Assembly: GCF_030816615.1 (NCBI RefSeq)
Contig: NZ_JAUSYD010000001.1
Coordinates: 5,354,501 to 5,418,500 of the forward strand
DNA: 64,000 nt
Source: Streptomyces sp. B1I3
GTDB lineage: Bacteria; Actinomycetota; Actinomycetes; Streptomycetales; Streptomycetaceae
Direction: 5' to 3'
Shown: one piece after another, positions 1-8,342 of the stretch
Position numbering within the stretch: position 1 is the stretch's first letter
Layout of the letters: each line of letters opens with the position of its first letter
Notes under the pieces: generated by a model
Told to the model about the DNA's origin: nothing
Databases searched by the model: none
Seen by the model: the letters and a program-made list of their open reading frames with translations, nothing else
Made by a program: the position numbers and the translations under genes

Positions 1-830
1 TTGTACTCGGGCACGAACGCCTGGTCGTACTTGCCGAAGGGGTAGGGGTAGTCGAAGTTGTCGTGGAAGAAGTCCAGACCCTGCTTGGTGATCAGGAAGA
101 TGTCGTCCGCGTCGAAGTACCGCGCGAGCCCCTTGCGGCACATCGCGCCGAGCGGGATCTCCAGCTTCGAGCCGTCGTCGAGCGTACGGGTGTAGAGGTC
201 GCTCTCGCAGTGGTACGGGCCGGCGACGACCACGGTGATGTACGTCGAGATGGGCTTCGTCTCGGCGAACCGCCACACCTCGCCCTCGTGGAACTCCTCC
301 GCGCCGTTGGACCGGACCGTCCACCCCTCGGGGGCCGTCACCTGGAAGCGGTAGGGCGCCTTCAGGTCGGGCTGCTCGAAGTTGGCGAACACGCGCCGGG
401 CATCGGCCGGCTCGTACTGCGTGTAGAGGTAGACCTCGCCGTCCTCCGGGTCGACGAAGCGGTGCATGCCCTCGCCGGTCCGGCTGTACGCGCACCGCGC
501 GTCGACCACCAGGACGTTCTCGCCCTCGGTGAGGCCGTCCAGCGCGATCCGCGTGCCGTCGAACACGACCGCCGGATCCAGCGGCTGCCCGTTGAGCGTC
601 ACCGCGTCCACGGACGGTGCCAGCAGGTCGGCGAAGGTCGACGCTCCCGCGCGGGCGGCGCGGAAACGGATCGTCGTCACCGAGCGGAAGGTCCGCGGAC
701 CGGCCTCCCCGTCGCCCCCGTCGGGCTCACCGACGGCGGAACGCAGGTCGAGGGCGACCTCGTAACCGTCGACGGTCAGCAGCTCGGCCCTCTCGCGGGC
801 CTCGTCGCGAGACAGGTTCTCACCGGGCAC
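1..830 (-). CDS. pepN: Aminopeptidase N (M1 family), 5' part only
   Basis: Reading the minus strand from a GTG at 828-830 gives a protein starting PGENLSRDEARERAELL, the typical N-terminus of actinobacterial aminopeptidase N, a cytosolic zinc exopeptidase that removes N-terminal residues from peptides. About 276 residues are present, covering the N-terminal beta-sandwich and the start of the catalytic domain. The frame leaves the window at KYDQAFVPEY, just before the expected GAMEN exopeptidase motif and the HEXXH zinc site, so the catalytic residues are not visible. AAAGGAG six bases upstream of the GTG is a strong ribosome binding site. The next gene is divergent, so the roughly 170-base gap should hold both promoters. 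Confidence 0.93.
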   Translation of the reverse strand, partial: MPGENLSRDEARERAELLTVDGYEVALDLRSAVGEPDGGDGEAGPRTFRSVTTIRFRAARAGASTFADLLAPSVDAVTLNGQPLDPAVVFDGTRIALDGLTEGENVLVVDARCAYSRTGEGMHRFVDPEDGEVYLYTQYEPADARRVFANFEQPDLKAPYRFQVTAPEGWTVRSNGAEEFHEGEVWRFAETKPISTYITVVVAGPYHCESDLYTRTLDDGSKLEIPLGAMCRKGLARYFDADDIFLITKQGLDFFHDNFDYPYPFGKYDQAFVPEY

Positions 831-1000
831 GGAACACTCCTTTGTGTCTCGGACCGACCTGCCGTCGGAGGGCGGCCGGTCGGTCCCATCCGATCAGCTC
901 CGATCCTCGCATGCGGCCGTCCGCGCCGGTCACGGGGAATGGCCGCGGGGTCCCGGGGTGTTCTGTGCCACAGGTGAGGACCGATCGCACGAGGAGAGAC

Positions 1001-1651
1001 ATGCCCGAGAACAGCACGTCGCACGGCAGGACCCCGGTGGACTTCTGGTTCGACCCGCTCTGCCCCTGGGCCTGGATTACCTCCCGCTGGATGCTCGAGG
1101 TGGAGAAGGTCCGTGACGTGGAGGTCCGCTGGCACGTGATGAGCCTGGCCGTGCTCAACGAGAGCAGGCTGGACGAGCTGCCCGAGGAGTACCAGGACAT
1201 GATGCGGACCAAGGCGTGGGCCCCGGTCCGTGTGGTGGTCGCCGCCCAGCAGAAGCACGGCGACGAGATCGTCGGCGAGCTCTACACGGCCATGGGAACG
1301 CGCATCCACAACCAGGGCGAGGGCCCGACCCGCGAGGCGGTCGCGGGCGCCCTGGCCGACGTCGGCCTGCCGGCCGAGCTGCTGGAGTACGCCGACTCCG
1401 ACGCGTACGACGAGGAGCTGCGCGCCTCCCACAAGGAGGGCATCGACAAGGTCGGCCAGGACGTCGGCACCCCGGTGATCGCCGTACCGGGCCCCGACGG
1501 GGAGCAGATCGCCTTCTTCGGCCCGGTCGTCACCCCCGCCCCCAAGGGCGAGGAAGCGGCGAAGCTCTGGGACGGCACGCTGCTGGTGGCCTCGATCCCC
1601 GGTTTCTACGAGATCAAGCGGACGCGTACGCAGGGCCCGGTCTTCGACTGA
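1001..1651 (+). CDS. DsbA-family mycothiol-dependent oxidoreductase (Rv2466c-like)
   Basis: A 216-residue protein of the thioredoxin-fold DsbA superfamily. It aligns from memory over its whole length with mycobacterial mycothiol-dependent nitroreductase Rv2466c: DFWFDPLCPW near residue 12, HVMSLAVLNE near 46, GTRIHNQG near 99, DVGTPVI near 160 and the ending KRTRTQGPVFD. It is cytosolic and probably uses mycothiol to reduce disulfides or electrophiles. The active site reads CPWA where Rv2466c has CPWC, so the second (resolving) cysteine is absent and a monothiol mechanism is expected. The ATG is preceded by GAGGAGAGAC. The gene is monocistronic and closed by a perfect hairpin. Confidence 0.88.
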   Translation: MPENSTSHGRTPVDFWFDPLCPWAWITSRWMLEVEKVRDVEVRWHVMSLAVLNESRLDELPEEYQDMMRTKAWAPVRVVVAAQQKHGDEIVGELYTAMGTRIHNQGEGPTREAVAGALADVGLPAELLEYADSDAYDEELRASHKEGIDKVGQDVGTPVIAVPGPDGEQIAFFGPVVTPAPKGEEAAKLWDGTLLVASIPGFYEIKRTRTQGPVFD

Positions 1652-1673
1652 CGGTCCCACCGTCCGGTGAAGG

Positions 1674-1712
1674 GGAGAACCCCCGCGAGTCATGTCCTCG
1701 CGGGGGTTCTCC
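1674..1712. terminator. Bidirectional hairpin terminator
   Basis: A perfect 16-bp stem (GGAGAACCCCCGCGAG with its complement) and a 7-base loop. It lies between the convergent DsbA-family gene and sodF, so it can end transcription from both sides. Confidence 0.85.
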
Positions 1713-1774
1713 GTTGTTCCGCCTGCCGGGTGAAGGGTGAGAAGACGATCACGAGGCAGGACGACTGGGGGTGG

Positions 1775-2416
1775 TCAGGGGGCGAGCAGGAGCACGTCCG
1801 CGCGCTCCTTGGCCGCGGCGTAGCGCTTCGCCACGTCCTGCCAGTTGACGACGCGCCACATGGCCTCGATGAAGTCCACCTTCTGGTTCTTGTACTGCAG
1901 GTAGAAGGCGTGCTCCCAGGCGTCGAACACCAGGATCGGGACGGAACCCTGGCCGACGTTGCCCTGGTGGTCGTAGACCTGCTCGACGATCAGCTTGCCG
2001 CTGACCGGCTCGTACGCGAGGACGCCCCACCCCGACCCCTGGGTGGTCGCCGCGGCCTTGGTCAGCTGCGCCTTGAAGCCGGCGTAGGAGCCGAAGGAGT
2101 CGGTGATCGCGTCCGCGAGGTCACCCACACCGTCCGCCGCGAGCGGTTCGCCGCCACCGTCGCCGGTCATGTTGTGCCAGTAGATCGAATGCAGGATGTG
2201 GCCGGAGAGGTGGAAGGCGAGATTCTTCTGCAGGCCGTTGATCGCGCCCCAGGCCTGCTTGTCGCGAGCCTCCTCCAGCTGCTCCAGGGTGTCGTTCGCC
2301 CCCTTGACGTACGCGGCGTGGTGCTTGTCGTGGTGGAGCTCGATGATCTGCGGATTGATGACCGGTTCGAGCGCCGCGTAGTCGTACGGAAGTTCCGGGA
2401 GCGTGTACGTGGCCAT
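1775..2416 (-). CDS. sodF: Iron superoxide dismutase (Fe/Mn family)
   Basis: A 213-residue cytosolic superoxide dismutase that converts superoxide to oxygen and peroxide. The N-terminal helical hairpin carries HHDKHHAAYV (first metal His near residue 28) and HLSGHILHS (second His). The C-terminal alpha/beta domain carries the DAWEHAFYLQ signature with the Asp and His ligands. Length fits Streptomyces SodF. The ATG giving MATYTLPELPYDY was chosen over an upstream in-frame start because it has GGAGGG before it and matches the family N-terminus. A Nur-type operator lies just upstream. In S. coelicolor nickel-bound Nur represses sodF and lets the Ni enzyme SodN take over; the same control is inferred here. 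Confidence 0.96.
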   Translation of the reverse strand: MATYTLPELPYDYAALEPVINPQIIELHHDKHHAAYVKGANDTLEQLEEARDKQAWGAINGLQKNLAFHLSGHILHSIYWHNMTGDGGGEPLAADGVGDLADAITDSFGSYAGFKAQLTKAAATTQGSGWGVLAYEPVSGKLIVEQVYDHQGNVGQGSVPILVFDAWEHAFYLQYKNQKVDFIEAMWRVVNWQDVAKRYAAAKERADVLLLAP

Positions 2417-2450
2417 GAGTGCGAACCCTCCAACTGCAGAATGGTTGTTA

Positions 2451-2467
2451 TTGCAAGTCTGTCGCAA
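2451..2467. promoter_or_regulatory. Putative Nur (nickel-responsive Fur family) operator
   Basis: TTGCAA-N5-TCGCAA, 35-51 bases upstream of the sodF start codon. It matches the Streptomyces Nur box (TTGCAA-N5-TTGCAA, from memory) at 11 of 12 defined bases. The site overlaps the expected sodF promoter. Confidence 0.6.
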
Positions 2468-2597
2468 TTGCAGGCTAGCAGGAGGAGTCCCCGGAGGTGA
2501 TCAGCCGCGGATCTGGGGCGGACGCGGCCGGGAGCCCGTAGGGGCGCGGGCCGGCCGCGCGTAGGGTCCGGGGGATGACCGGGGCCCCGGGGGCCGG

Positions 2598-3050
2598 ATG
2601 CCGTACGTGAGGGAGAGCCGCCCCTGCGAGGCGGCCGCGCTGACCACGCCGGCCCTGCGGTCCAAGGCGCACCGGGGCTACGACGGGGCCTCCTGGCCGC
2701 CTGCCGCGACGACCTCGCCGGCAGCCCGGACGGGGTGGCCGCACGGAGCACGGTGGTGGCGGAGCGGGACGGCGAGGTCCTCGGCTTCACCATGCTGGAC
2801 GGGGGCCGCCCTGCGGCTCCCTCGAAATGGTGTTCGTCGAGCCGGACGCCATCGGACGGGGCGTGGGCAGGCCGCTGTTCGAGCACACGACGGAGCGGGC
2901 GCCGCGGCTCGGGTTCGTCGTGCTCACCATCGACGCCGACCCGAGCGCGGAGCCCTTCCGCACGGCGATGGGCGCGGTGCGGAAGGGCCGGCCCCGTCCG
3001 GCTCGCTCCCGGGCCGGGAACTGCCGCTGCCGGAGATCGCCCTCACACAG
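2598..3050 (+). pseudogene. Frameshifted GNAT acetyltransferase
   Basis: Three reading frames in series give one GNAT-family N-acetyltransferase. The first frame reads ...EAAALTTPALRSKAHRGYD. A second reads AACRDDLAGSPDGVAARSTVVAERDGEVLGF. A third reads GSLEMVFVEPDAIGRGVGRPLFEHTTERA (the RGVG is the acetyl-CoA loop) through TIDADPSAEPF. The first frame then returns with PSGSLPGRELPLPEIALT. At least three small indels are needed to rejoin them, so the gene is dead unless the sequence has errors. No part keeps the full fold in one frame. It lies between sodF and an amino-acid permease. Confidence 0.75.
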
Positions 3051-3156
3051 GGACGCCGGCGGGGGCGGTGGCGTCGGCGGCGACTCCCCCGTCGAGGGGC
3101 ACGACAGGTACTCCCGCGGAACGGACCGCTTCGGACGGGCGGACCGCTGGGGAACG

Positions 3157-4605
3157 TCAGCCGCGCGGGCCGCGCGCCGCCCGCTTCTGCCGCACCAGGC
3201 CGATGACGATCAGCACCGCGGTCAGCGCCCCGGTCGCCAGCAACTGGTCACGGGTGTCCGGCTGACGCAGCATCAGGAAGAATATGCCCGTCATGGCGAC
3301 GAGCGCCACGATCGTCAGGGCCGGGAAGAGCCACATGCGGACGACCAGCCGGTCCGGGGCCTCGCGCTCCAGCCGCCGGCGCAGGACCAGCTGGGAGACG
3401 GCGATGAAGATCCAGACGACCAGGATCACCGCGCCGATCATGTTGAGCAGCCACGGGAAGACGTCGTCGGGGCGCCAGTAGCTGAGCAGTACGCACAGGA
3501 ACCCGAAGACGGACGACACGAGTACGGCGTTGCGCGGCACACCCGAGGAGACCGTGCCGAGCCGCTTCGGGCCCTGGCCGCGCGCGACGAGGGAGCAGGC
3601 CATGCGTGAAGCGCCGTAGATGTTCGCGTTCATCGCGGAGAGCAGGGCGACCAGGATGACCACGTTCATGATCTCCGCGGCGCCGCTGATGCCGAGGTGG
3701 TCCAGGGTCGCGTAGAACGGACCGACCTCGGCGACCTCCGGCTCGTCCCACGGCACGAGGGCGACGATGACGGCCATGGAACCGACGTAGAACACCGCGA
3801 TCCGCCACATCGCCGTGCGCACGGCCTTGGCGACACCCCGCACCGGGTCCTCCGACTCGGCCGCGGCGATCGTGACCGTCTCCAGCCCGCCGTAGGCGAA
3901 CACGGAGGCGAGCAGCCCGATGATGAAGCCGTTCGAACCGTTCGGCAGAAAGCCGCCCTTCCCGGTGAGGTTCGAGCCGCCGGGGGAGTCGGTGCCGGGC
4001 AGGATCCCGAGGATCGCGAGCACGCCGAGCACGAGGAAGAGCGTGATGGCGACGACCTTGAGCGTGGCGAACCAGAACTCGAACTCGCCGAAGTTCTTCA
4101 CGGATGCGAGGTTCGTACCGAGGAAGACCAGCATGAACAGGGCGACCCAGGCCCACTCGGGCGTGCCGGGCAGCCAGCCCGTGACGATCTGCGCGGCGCC
4201 GATGCCCTCCAGGCCGACAGCGACGCAGAGCAGTACCCAGAACGCCCACCCCGCGGTGAAGCCGGCCCACGGCCCGATCGCCCGCTCGGCGTGGACGGAG
4301 AACGAGCCGGACGCCGGATTGGCGGCCGACATCTCGCCGAGCATGCGCATCACGAACATGACCAGCAGCCCGGAGATGCCGTAGGCGATGACGATGGAGG
4401 GGCCGGCGGCGGCGATACCGGCGCCGGAGCCGACGAACAGCCCGGCCCCGATGACACCACCGAGGGCGATCATCGACAGATGGCGCTGCTTGAGGCCGTG
4501 CGTGAGGGCGGAGCCGGCAGCGGGTGCGGCGGCGTCCGTGGGGGGCGGCGAGGAGGTCCGGGACATGGACAGGCTCTGTTCACTGGGCGGGACGGAGGTC
4601 GGCAC
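3157..4605 (-). CDS. Amino-acid permease (APC superfamily, AAT type)
   Basis: A 482-residue membrane transporter with about 12 hydrophobic helices. It opens with a cytosolic tail and the family signature LKQRHLSMIALGGVIGAGLFVGSG (helix 1 substrate-binding GxG region), followed by MRMLGEMSAANPASGSFS. It should import an amino acid or GABA-like compound with protons; the substrate cannot be read from sequence. The start is uncertain: the GTG at 4605 gives the listed protein, and an ATG 13 codons inside (4566) is equally plausible because neither has a clear ribosome binding site. It is paralogous to the permease at 6096-7535; the two flank bioY and an oxidase remnant. Confidence 0.9.
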   Translation of the reverse strand: MPTSVPPSEQSLSMSRTSSPPPTDAAAPAAGSALTHGLKQRHLSMIALGGVIGAGLFVGSGAGIAAAGPSIVIAYGISGLLVMFVMRMLGEMSAANPASGSFSVHAERAIGPWAGFTAGWAFWVLLCVAVGLEGIGAAQIVTGWLPGTPEWAWVALFMLVFLGTNLASVKNFGEFEFWFATLKVVAITLFLVLGVLAILGILPGTDSPGGSNLTGKGGFLPNGSNGFIIGLLASVFAYGGLETVTIAAAESEDPVRGVAKAVRTAMWRIAVFYVGSMAVIVALVPWDEPEVAEVGPFYATLDHLGISGAAEIMNVVILVALLSAMNANIYGASRMACSLVARGQGPKRLGTVSSGVPRNAVLVSSVFGFLCVLLSYWRPDDVFPWLLNMIGAVILVVWIFIAVSQLVLRRRLEREAPDRLVVRMWLFPALTIVALVAMTGIFFLMLRQPDTRDQLLATGALTAVLIVIGLVRQKRAARGPRG

Positions 4606-4949
4606 ACAGTCTGGGCACGCGCCCCGTTCACGGGGAACGGACGTCCGTCATACGGTCACCAGGCTCACACATGGTGCACATCCGCATACGGTCCCCACTG
4701 CGGGACTCCGTTATGGGAAACCTACAGTGCCACGAGTTCGGCTTCTTGCCCCGCAGACGGCGGACGCACCTCCCACCACCGTGACGAGCATCACGCCGAC
4801 CGGTGATTGCGCACCGCCCTTTGTGAGAACCCCACCAAGTCGCCAACCGCCGCTTTGTGGGCGGCTGATGGTGTCCGGGTGATGTCCCGTCGGCTAACGT
4901 CACCCTCAGTCCGTCCCACCTGCCCTGCTGCCCTACCCGCGGAGTCCCG
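4606..4949. other. Intergenic region between divergent permease and bioY
   Basis: 344 bases without a gene. The right part holds a candidate bioY promoter (TGTCCG at 4872-4877, TAACGT at 4895-4900, 17-base spacer). The left part must drive the permease. I saw no BirA/BioQ-type operator or riboswitch that I could defend. Confidence 0.5.
4872..4900 (+). promoter_or_regulatory. Candidate bioY promoter
   Basis: TGTCCG and TAACGT separated by 17 bases. Transcription would begin near 4907, about 43 bases before the bioY ATG. Assigned on hexamer match and spacing only. Confidence 0.4.
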
Positions 4950-5543
4950 ATGAGCACTGCTGCCGCCCCCACCCGTACCGGAGTGGTCCTCGCCGACCTG
5001 CTGCCCGCGGTCCGGCACCGTTACGCCGTGGACGCGGCGCTGGTCGCCGGCGGCGCCGCCCTCACCGGCATCGCGGCCCAGATCGCCGTGCCCGTTCCCG
5101 GCTCCCCGGTCCCCGTCACCGGCCAGACGTTCGCCGCGCTGCTCATCGGCACCGCGCTCGGCGCCCGCCGCGGCTTCCTCTCCCTGGCCCTGTACGCCGT
5201 CGTCGGCATGGCCGGCATGCCGTGGTTCTCCGAGGGCAGTTCCGGCGCCGGAGGCGCCTCGTTCGGTTACGTCCTCGGCATGCTGCTCGCCGCCACGGTC
5301 GTCGGCGGCCTCGCCCGCCGCGGTGGTGACCGCTCCGTCCTGCGCACCGCCGGCACCATGGCCGTCGGCTCGCTGATCATCTACGCGGTCGGCGTGCCGT
5401 ACCTCGCGCTCTCCACCGGCATGTCGATGAGCGCCGCCGTGGCGGCCGGCCTGGTGCCGTTCCTGATCGGCGACGCCCTCAAGGCCGCGCTGGCCATGGG
5501 CGCCCTGCCCGCCTCCTGGAAGCTCCTCGGGCGCCGCGACTGA
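4950..5543 (+). CDS. bioY: Biotin transporter BioY (ECF S component)
   Basis: A 197-residue membrane protein with about six hydrophobic segments. It carries the BioY signatures PVPGSPVPVTGQTFAALLIG (residues about 49-68) and GYVLGMLLAA, with the C-terminal PFLIGDALKAALA helix. BioY binds biotin and works alone or with the EcfA/EcfT (BioM/BioN) energising module. No ATPase or T-component gene is next to it, so it must share a module encoded elsewhere or function solo. The gene is a single unit ending in a strong hairpin. Confidence 0.93.
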   Translation: MSTAAAPTRTGVVLADLLPAVRHRYAVDAALVAGGAALTGIAAQIAVPVPGSPVPVTGQTFAALLIGTALGARRGFLSLALYAVVGMAGMPWFSEGSSGAGGASFGYVLGMLLAATVVGGLARRGGDRSVLRTAGTMAVGSLIIYAVGVPYLALSTGMSMSAAVAAGLVPFLIGDALKAALAMGALPASWKLLGRRD

Positions 5544-5563
5544 TGCCGTAGGCACCACCGAAC

Positions 5564-5604
5564 AGGCTCGCCGGGTCGTGACGCGACACCAGCCCGGCGA
5601 GCCT
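5564..5604 (+). terminator. bioY terminator
   Basis: A perfect 12-bp stem, AGGCTCGCCGGG with CCCGGCGAGCCT, about 17-base loop, followed by TTTCG. It starts 20 bases after the bioY stop. Confidence 0.8.
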
Positions 5605-5659
5605 TTCGTGTGTCCGGACGTCGTGGAAGCCCTCGGTGCACTCCCCGCCGCCCGAGGGG

Positions 5660-5890
5660 AAGGCCGGGGGCCGGCCCACGGTGGCCGGCGCCGGTCCCCG
5701 GGGACCCCCGCGTACAGCGCCCGTATCGCCTCCGCCTCCGCGTCCGGGCCGTCCGGCGGGGACGGCGGGGACGGCCCGGACGGCGGCCGTAGCGGGAAAG
5801 CCGCGTCGCGGTAGGGCACCGCGTCGTCCACGGCCGGCCGCGCGGCCAGGGTGCCGCCCAGGTGCTCGAGCTGGACCACCGGTCGCCATC
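5660..5890 (-). pseudogene. Remnant of an FAD-linked oxidase (BBE-like C-terminal part)
   Basis: On the minus strand one frame reads VVQLEHLGGTLAARPAVDDAV then PYRDAAFPL, and further on RALYAGVPG. This resembles the substrate-binding domain of berberine-bridge-type FAD oxidoreductases (motif xLxxLGGA...HRDAAF). No FAD-binding domain precedes it, the expected C-terminal YVNF region is missing, and the downstream frame degenerates into GC-rich sequence before the bioY terminator. I read it as a deletion remnant. Assignment rests on one recognisable block of about 35 residues. Confidence 0.45.
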
Positions 5891-6006
5891 GGCGCCCCTA
5901 GGCCCCCGGCCGCCCCGTAGTCCCGAGAGGCGAGGCCTCCACGAGGAGGCCGGCGCGGAGGGCGACACGGTCCGGAAGCCGTCGACTGCGGGGGTGGTGG
6001 TCATGA

Positions 6007-6056
6007 GGAAGGCTCTCCGTCCGCTCGCTGGATCGCGTGGCGGGGGAGAGCCTTCC
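6007..6056. terminator. Hairpin terminator downstream of second permease
   Basis: A perfect 12-bp stem, GGAAGGCTCTCC with GGAGAGCCTTCC, 26-base loop, about 40 bases beyond the stop of the permease at 6096. Confidence 0.7.
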
Positions 6057-6095
6057 GGGTGTACCCGACAGCTTGCCGTCAGGTATGCGTCGCGG

Positions 6096-7535
6096 TCACT
6101 CGGCCGGCGCCGCGGCCTTCCGGCTGCGGGCCTCGCGCACCAGCGAGACGGCCACCACCAGCACCGCCACCAGCAGCGAGAGCAGCACCTGCTCCCGGCC
6201 GGCGTCGTCGGTCAGCATGTAGACCAGCACGAAGGAGATCATCGCGATCGTCGCCCACGTCAGGTACGGGAAGAGCCACATCCGTACGACGAGCTTCTCG
6301 GGCGACTCACGCAGGATGATGCCGCGCATCCGCAGCTGGGTGAAGCAGATGACCAGCCACACGAACAGGGCGACCGCGCCGGAGGAGTTCAGCAGGAACG
6401 CGAACACCGTGTCGGGCCACTGGTAGTTGAAGAACACCGCCACGAAACCGAACACCACGGACGAGAGGATCGCCGCCTGCGGCACGCCCCGCTTGTTCAC
6501 CCGGGCGAAGGCCTTGGGGGCGTCTCCGCGCTGTCCGAGCGAGAAGGCCATGCGCGAGGCCGTGTAGAGGCCGGAGTTGAGACAGGACAGCACGGCCGTC
6601 AGCACGATGACGTTCATGACCTGGCCGGCGTGCGGGATGCCGATGACGTTCAGGGCGGCGACGTACGAACCGTCCTTGACGATCGACGCGTCGTTCCACG
6701 GCAGCAGCGTGAGGACGATGAAGATCGAGCCCAGGTAGAAGATGGCGATACGCCAGATCACGCTGTTGGTGGCCTTGGAGACGGCACGCCGCGGGTCCTC
6801 CGACTCGCCGGCCGCCAGGGTCACGATCTCGCTGCCCATGAAGGAGAAGACGACCATCAGCACACCCGTGAGGATGGCACCCGGTCCCTCGGGGAAGAAG
6901 CCTCCGGTGTCCGTCAGATGGGCGAGGCCGGGACCGGGACTGTCCGAACCCGGCAGGATGCCGAAGACGGCGAGCAGGCCGACGACGACGAAGGCGCCGA
7001 TCGCCACGACCTTGATCCCGGCGAACCAGAACTCGAACTCACCGTACGAGCCCACGGAGACCAGGTTGGTCGCCGTCAGCACCAGCATGACGATCAGGGC
7101 CCAGGCCCACTGCGGTACACCCGGGACCCAGCTCTCCAGGATCTTGGCACCCGCCGTGGCCTCGACGGCGAGCACCACGACCCAGAAGAACCAGTACAGC
7201 CAGCCGATCGAGAAGCCCGCCCAGCGGCCCAGGGCCTGGTCGGCGTAGGCGGAGAAGGAGCCGGAGCTCGGGCGGGCGACGGCCATCTCGCCGAGCATCC
7301 GCATGACGAAGACGACCATCAGGCCGACCAGGGCGTACGACAGGAGGATGGCCGGGCCGGCAGCCGCGATACCGGCGCCGGAGCCGACGAAGAGGCCTGC
7401 CCCGATCACGCCGCCGATGGCGATCATCGAGAGGTGGCGGTTCTTGAGACCGGCCTGGAGGCCGTCCGGGGAGTGCGGCTTGTCCGGATCGCCGGGCTGG
7501 TGGCCCGGCTGCTCCAGTGTCGTCTGCGACGTCAT
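6096..7535 (-). CDS. Amino-acid permease (APC superfamily, GabP/AAT type)
   Basis: A 479-residue, roughly 12-helix permease. It shows the same landmarks as its neighbour: LKNRHLSMIAIGGVIGAGLF near residue 30, MRMLGEMAVARPSSGSFSAY, EFEFWFAGIKVVAIGAF and SPEKLVVRMWLFPYLT. It is probably an inner-membrane importer of an amino acid such as GABA or proline driven by protons; the substrate is not determinable here. The similarity of the two permeases (GESEDPRRAVSKA against AESEDPVRGVAKA) indicates an old duplication. The divergent rpiB gene lies 246 bases away. Confidence 0.9.
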   Translation of the reverse strand: MTSQTTLEQPGHQPGDPDKPHSPDGLQAGLKNRHLSMIAIGGVIGAGLFVGSGAGIAAAGPAILLSYALVGLMVVFVMRMLGEMAVARPSSGSFSAYADQALGRWAGFSIGWLYWFFWVVVLAVEATAGAKILESWVPGVPQWAWALIVMLVLTATNLVSVGSYGEFEFWFAGIKVVAIGAFVVVGLLAVFGILPGSDSPGPGLAHLTDTGGFFPEGPGAILTGVLMVVFSFMGSEIVTLAAGESEDPRRAVSKATNSVIWRIAIFYLGSIFIVLTLLPWNDASIVKDGSYVAALNVIGIPHAGQVMNVIVLTAVLSCLNSGLYTASRMAFSLGQRGDAPKAFARVNKRGVPQAAILSSVVFGFVAVFFNYQWPDTVFAFLLNSSGAVALFVWLVICFTQLRMRGIILRESPEKLVVRMWLFPYLTWATIAMISFVLVYMLTDDAGREQVLLSLLVAVLVVAVSLVREARSRKAAAPAE

Positions 7536-7781
7536 GGATCGAATCCTTACGTTTTCTGATCACGTGTGTCGGTCCTGCCGCCGCGGGGTGGTGTGCGGCA
7601 CGGCCACGCATTCAAGCCCGGGCGGCACCGGAAGCGGAACCCCCTCATCCGCTCCTTGACCGGATCGTTGCCGGAGTGGCCCGGCGCACATCCCCGGGGC
7701 CGGGTCCGCAGCCCCGGGACCGGTGGACGGTCCCGACCCCGCTGACGGCTACCCCGCCCCGTCCGTGCCACACTTCGCTCC

Positions 7782-8270
7782 ATGCGCGTGTACCTCGGCT
7801 CCGACCATGCCGGCTACGAACTCAAGAACCACCTCGTCGAGTGGCTCTCGGCCCACGGCCACGAGGCCGTCGACTGCGGTCCCCACATCTACGACGCCCA
7901 GGACGACTACCCGCCGTTCTGCCTCCGTGCCGCCGAGCGGACGGCCGCGGACAAGGACAGCCTCGGCATCGTCATCGGGGGCTCCGGCAACGGCGAGCAG
8001 ATCGCCGCGAACAAGGTCAAGGGCGTCCGTGCCGCTCTCGCCTGGAGCGAGCAGACCGCCGCGCTCGGCCGTGAGCACAACGACGCCAACGTGGTGGCCA
8101 TCGGCGGCCGGATGCACACGCAGGAGGAGGCCACGAAGTTCGTCGAGATCTTCCTGGCCACCCCGTACTCGGGTGAGGAGCGCCACACCCGCCGCATCGA
8201 GATGCTGTCGGCGTACGAGGCCACCGGCGAGCTCCCCCCGATCCCGGCCCACCACCCGCAGCAGGGCTGA
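7782..8270 (+). CDS. rpiB: Ribose-5-phosphate isomerase B
   Basis: A 162-residue RpiB/LacA-family isomerase interconverting ribose 5-phosphate and ribulose 5-phosphate in the pentose phosphate pathway. It shows YLGSDHAGYELK at the start, VIGGSGNGEQIAANKVKG (phosphate loop; in mycobacterial RpiB the Glu of GNGE is the catalytic base, replacing the Cys of other RpiBs), REHNDANVVAIGGRMH, and the arginine-rich ERHTRRIEM. Its product ribulose 5-phosphate would also be the expected precursor for the CDP-ribitol enzyme encoded at 47031. The nei gene follows 72 bases later. Confidence 0.95.
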   Translation: MRVYLGSDHAGYELKNHLVEWLSAHGHEAVDCGPHIYDAQDDYPPFCLRAAERTAADKDSLGIVIGGSGNGEQIAANKVKGVRAALAWSEQTAALGREHNDANVVAIGGRMHTQEEATKFVEIFLATPYSGEERHTRRIEMLSAYEATGELPPIPAHHPQQG

Positions 8271-8342
8271 GAGGCCCGCACCCGCTTCCCCGTGCCGCCG
8301 GGTCCAGGCCCGGCGGCACAGGCGTGTCCTCAGGAGACCCCC

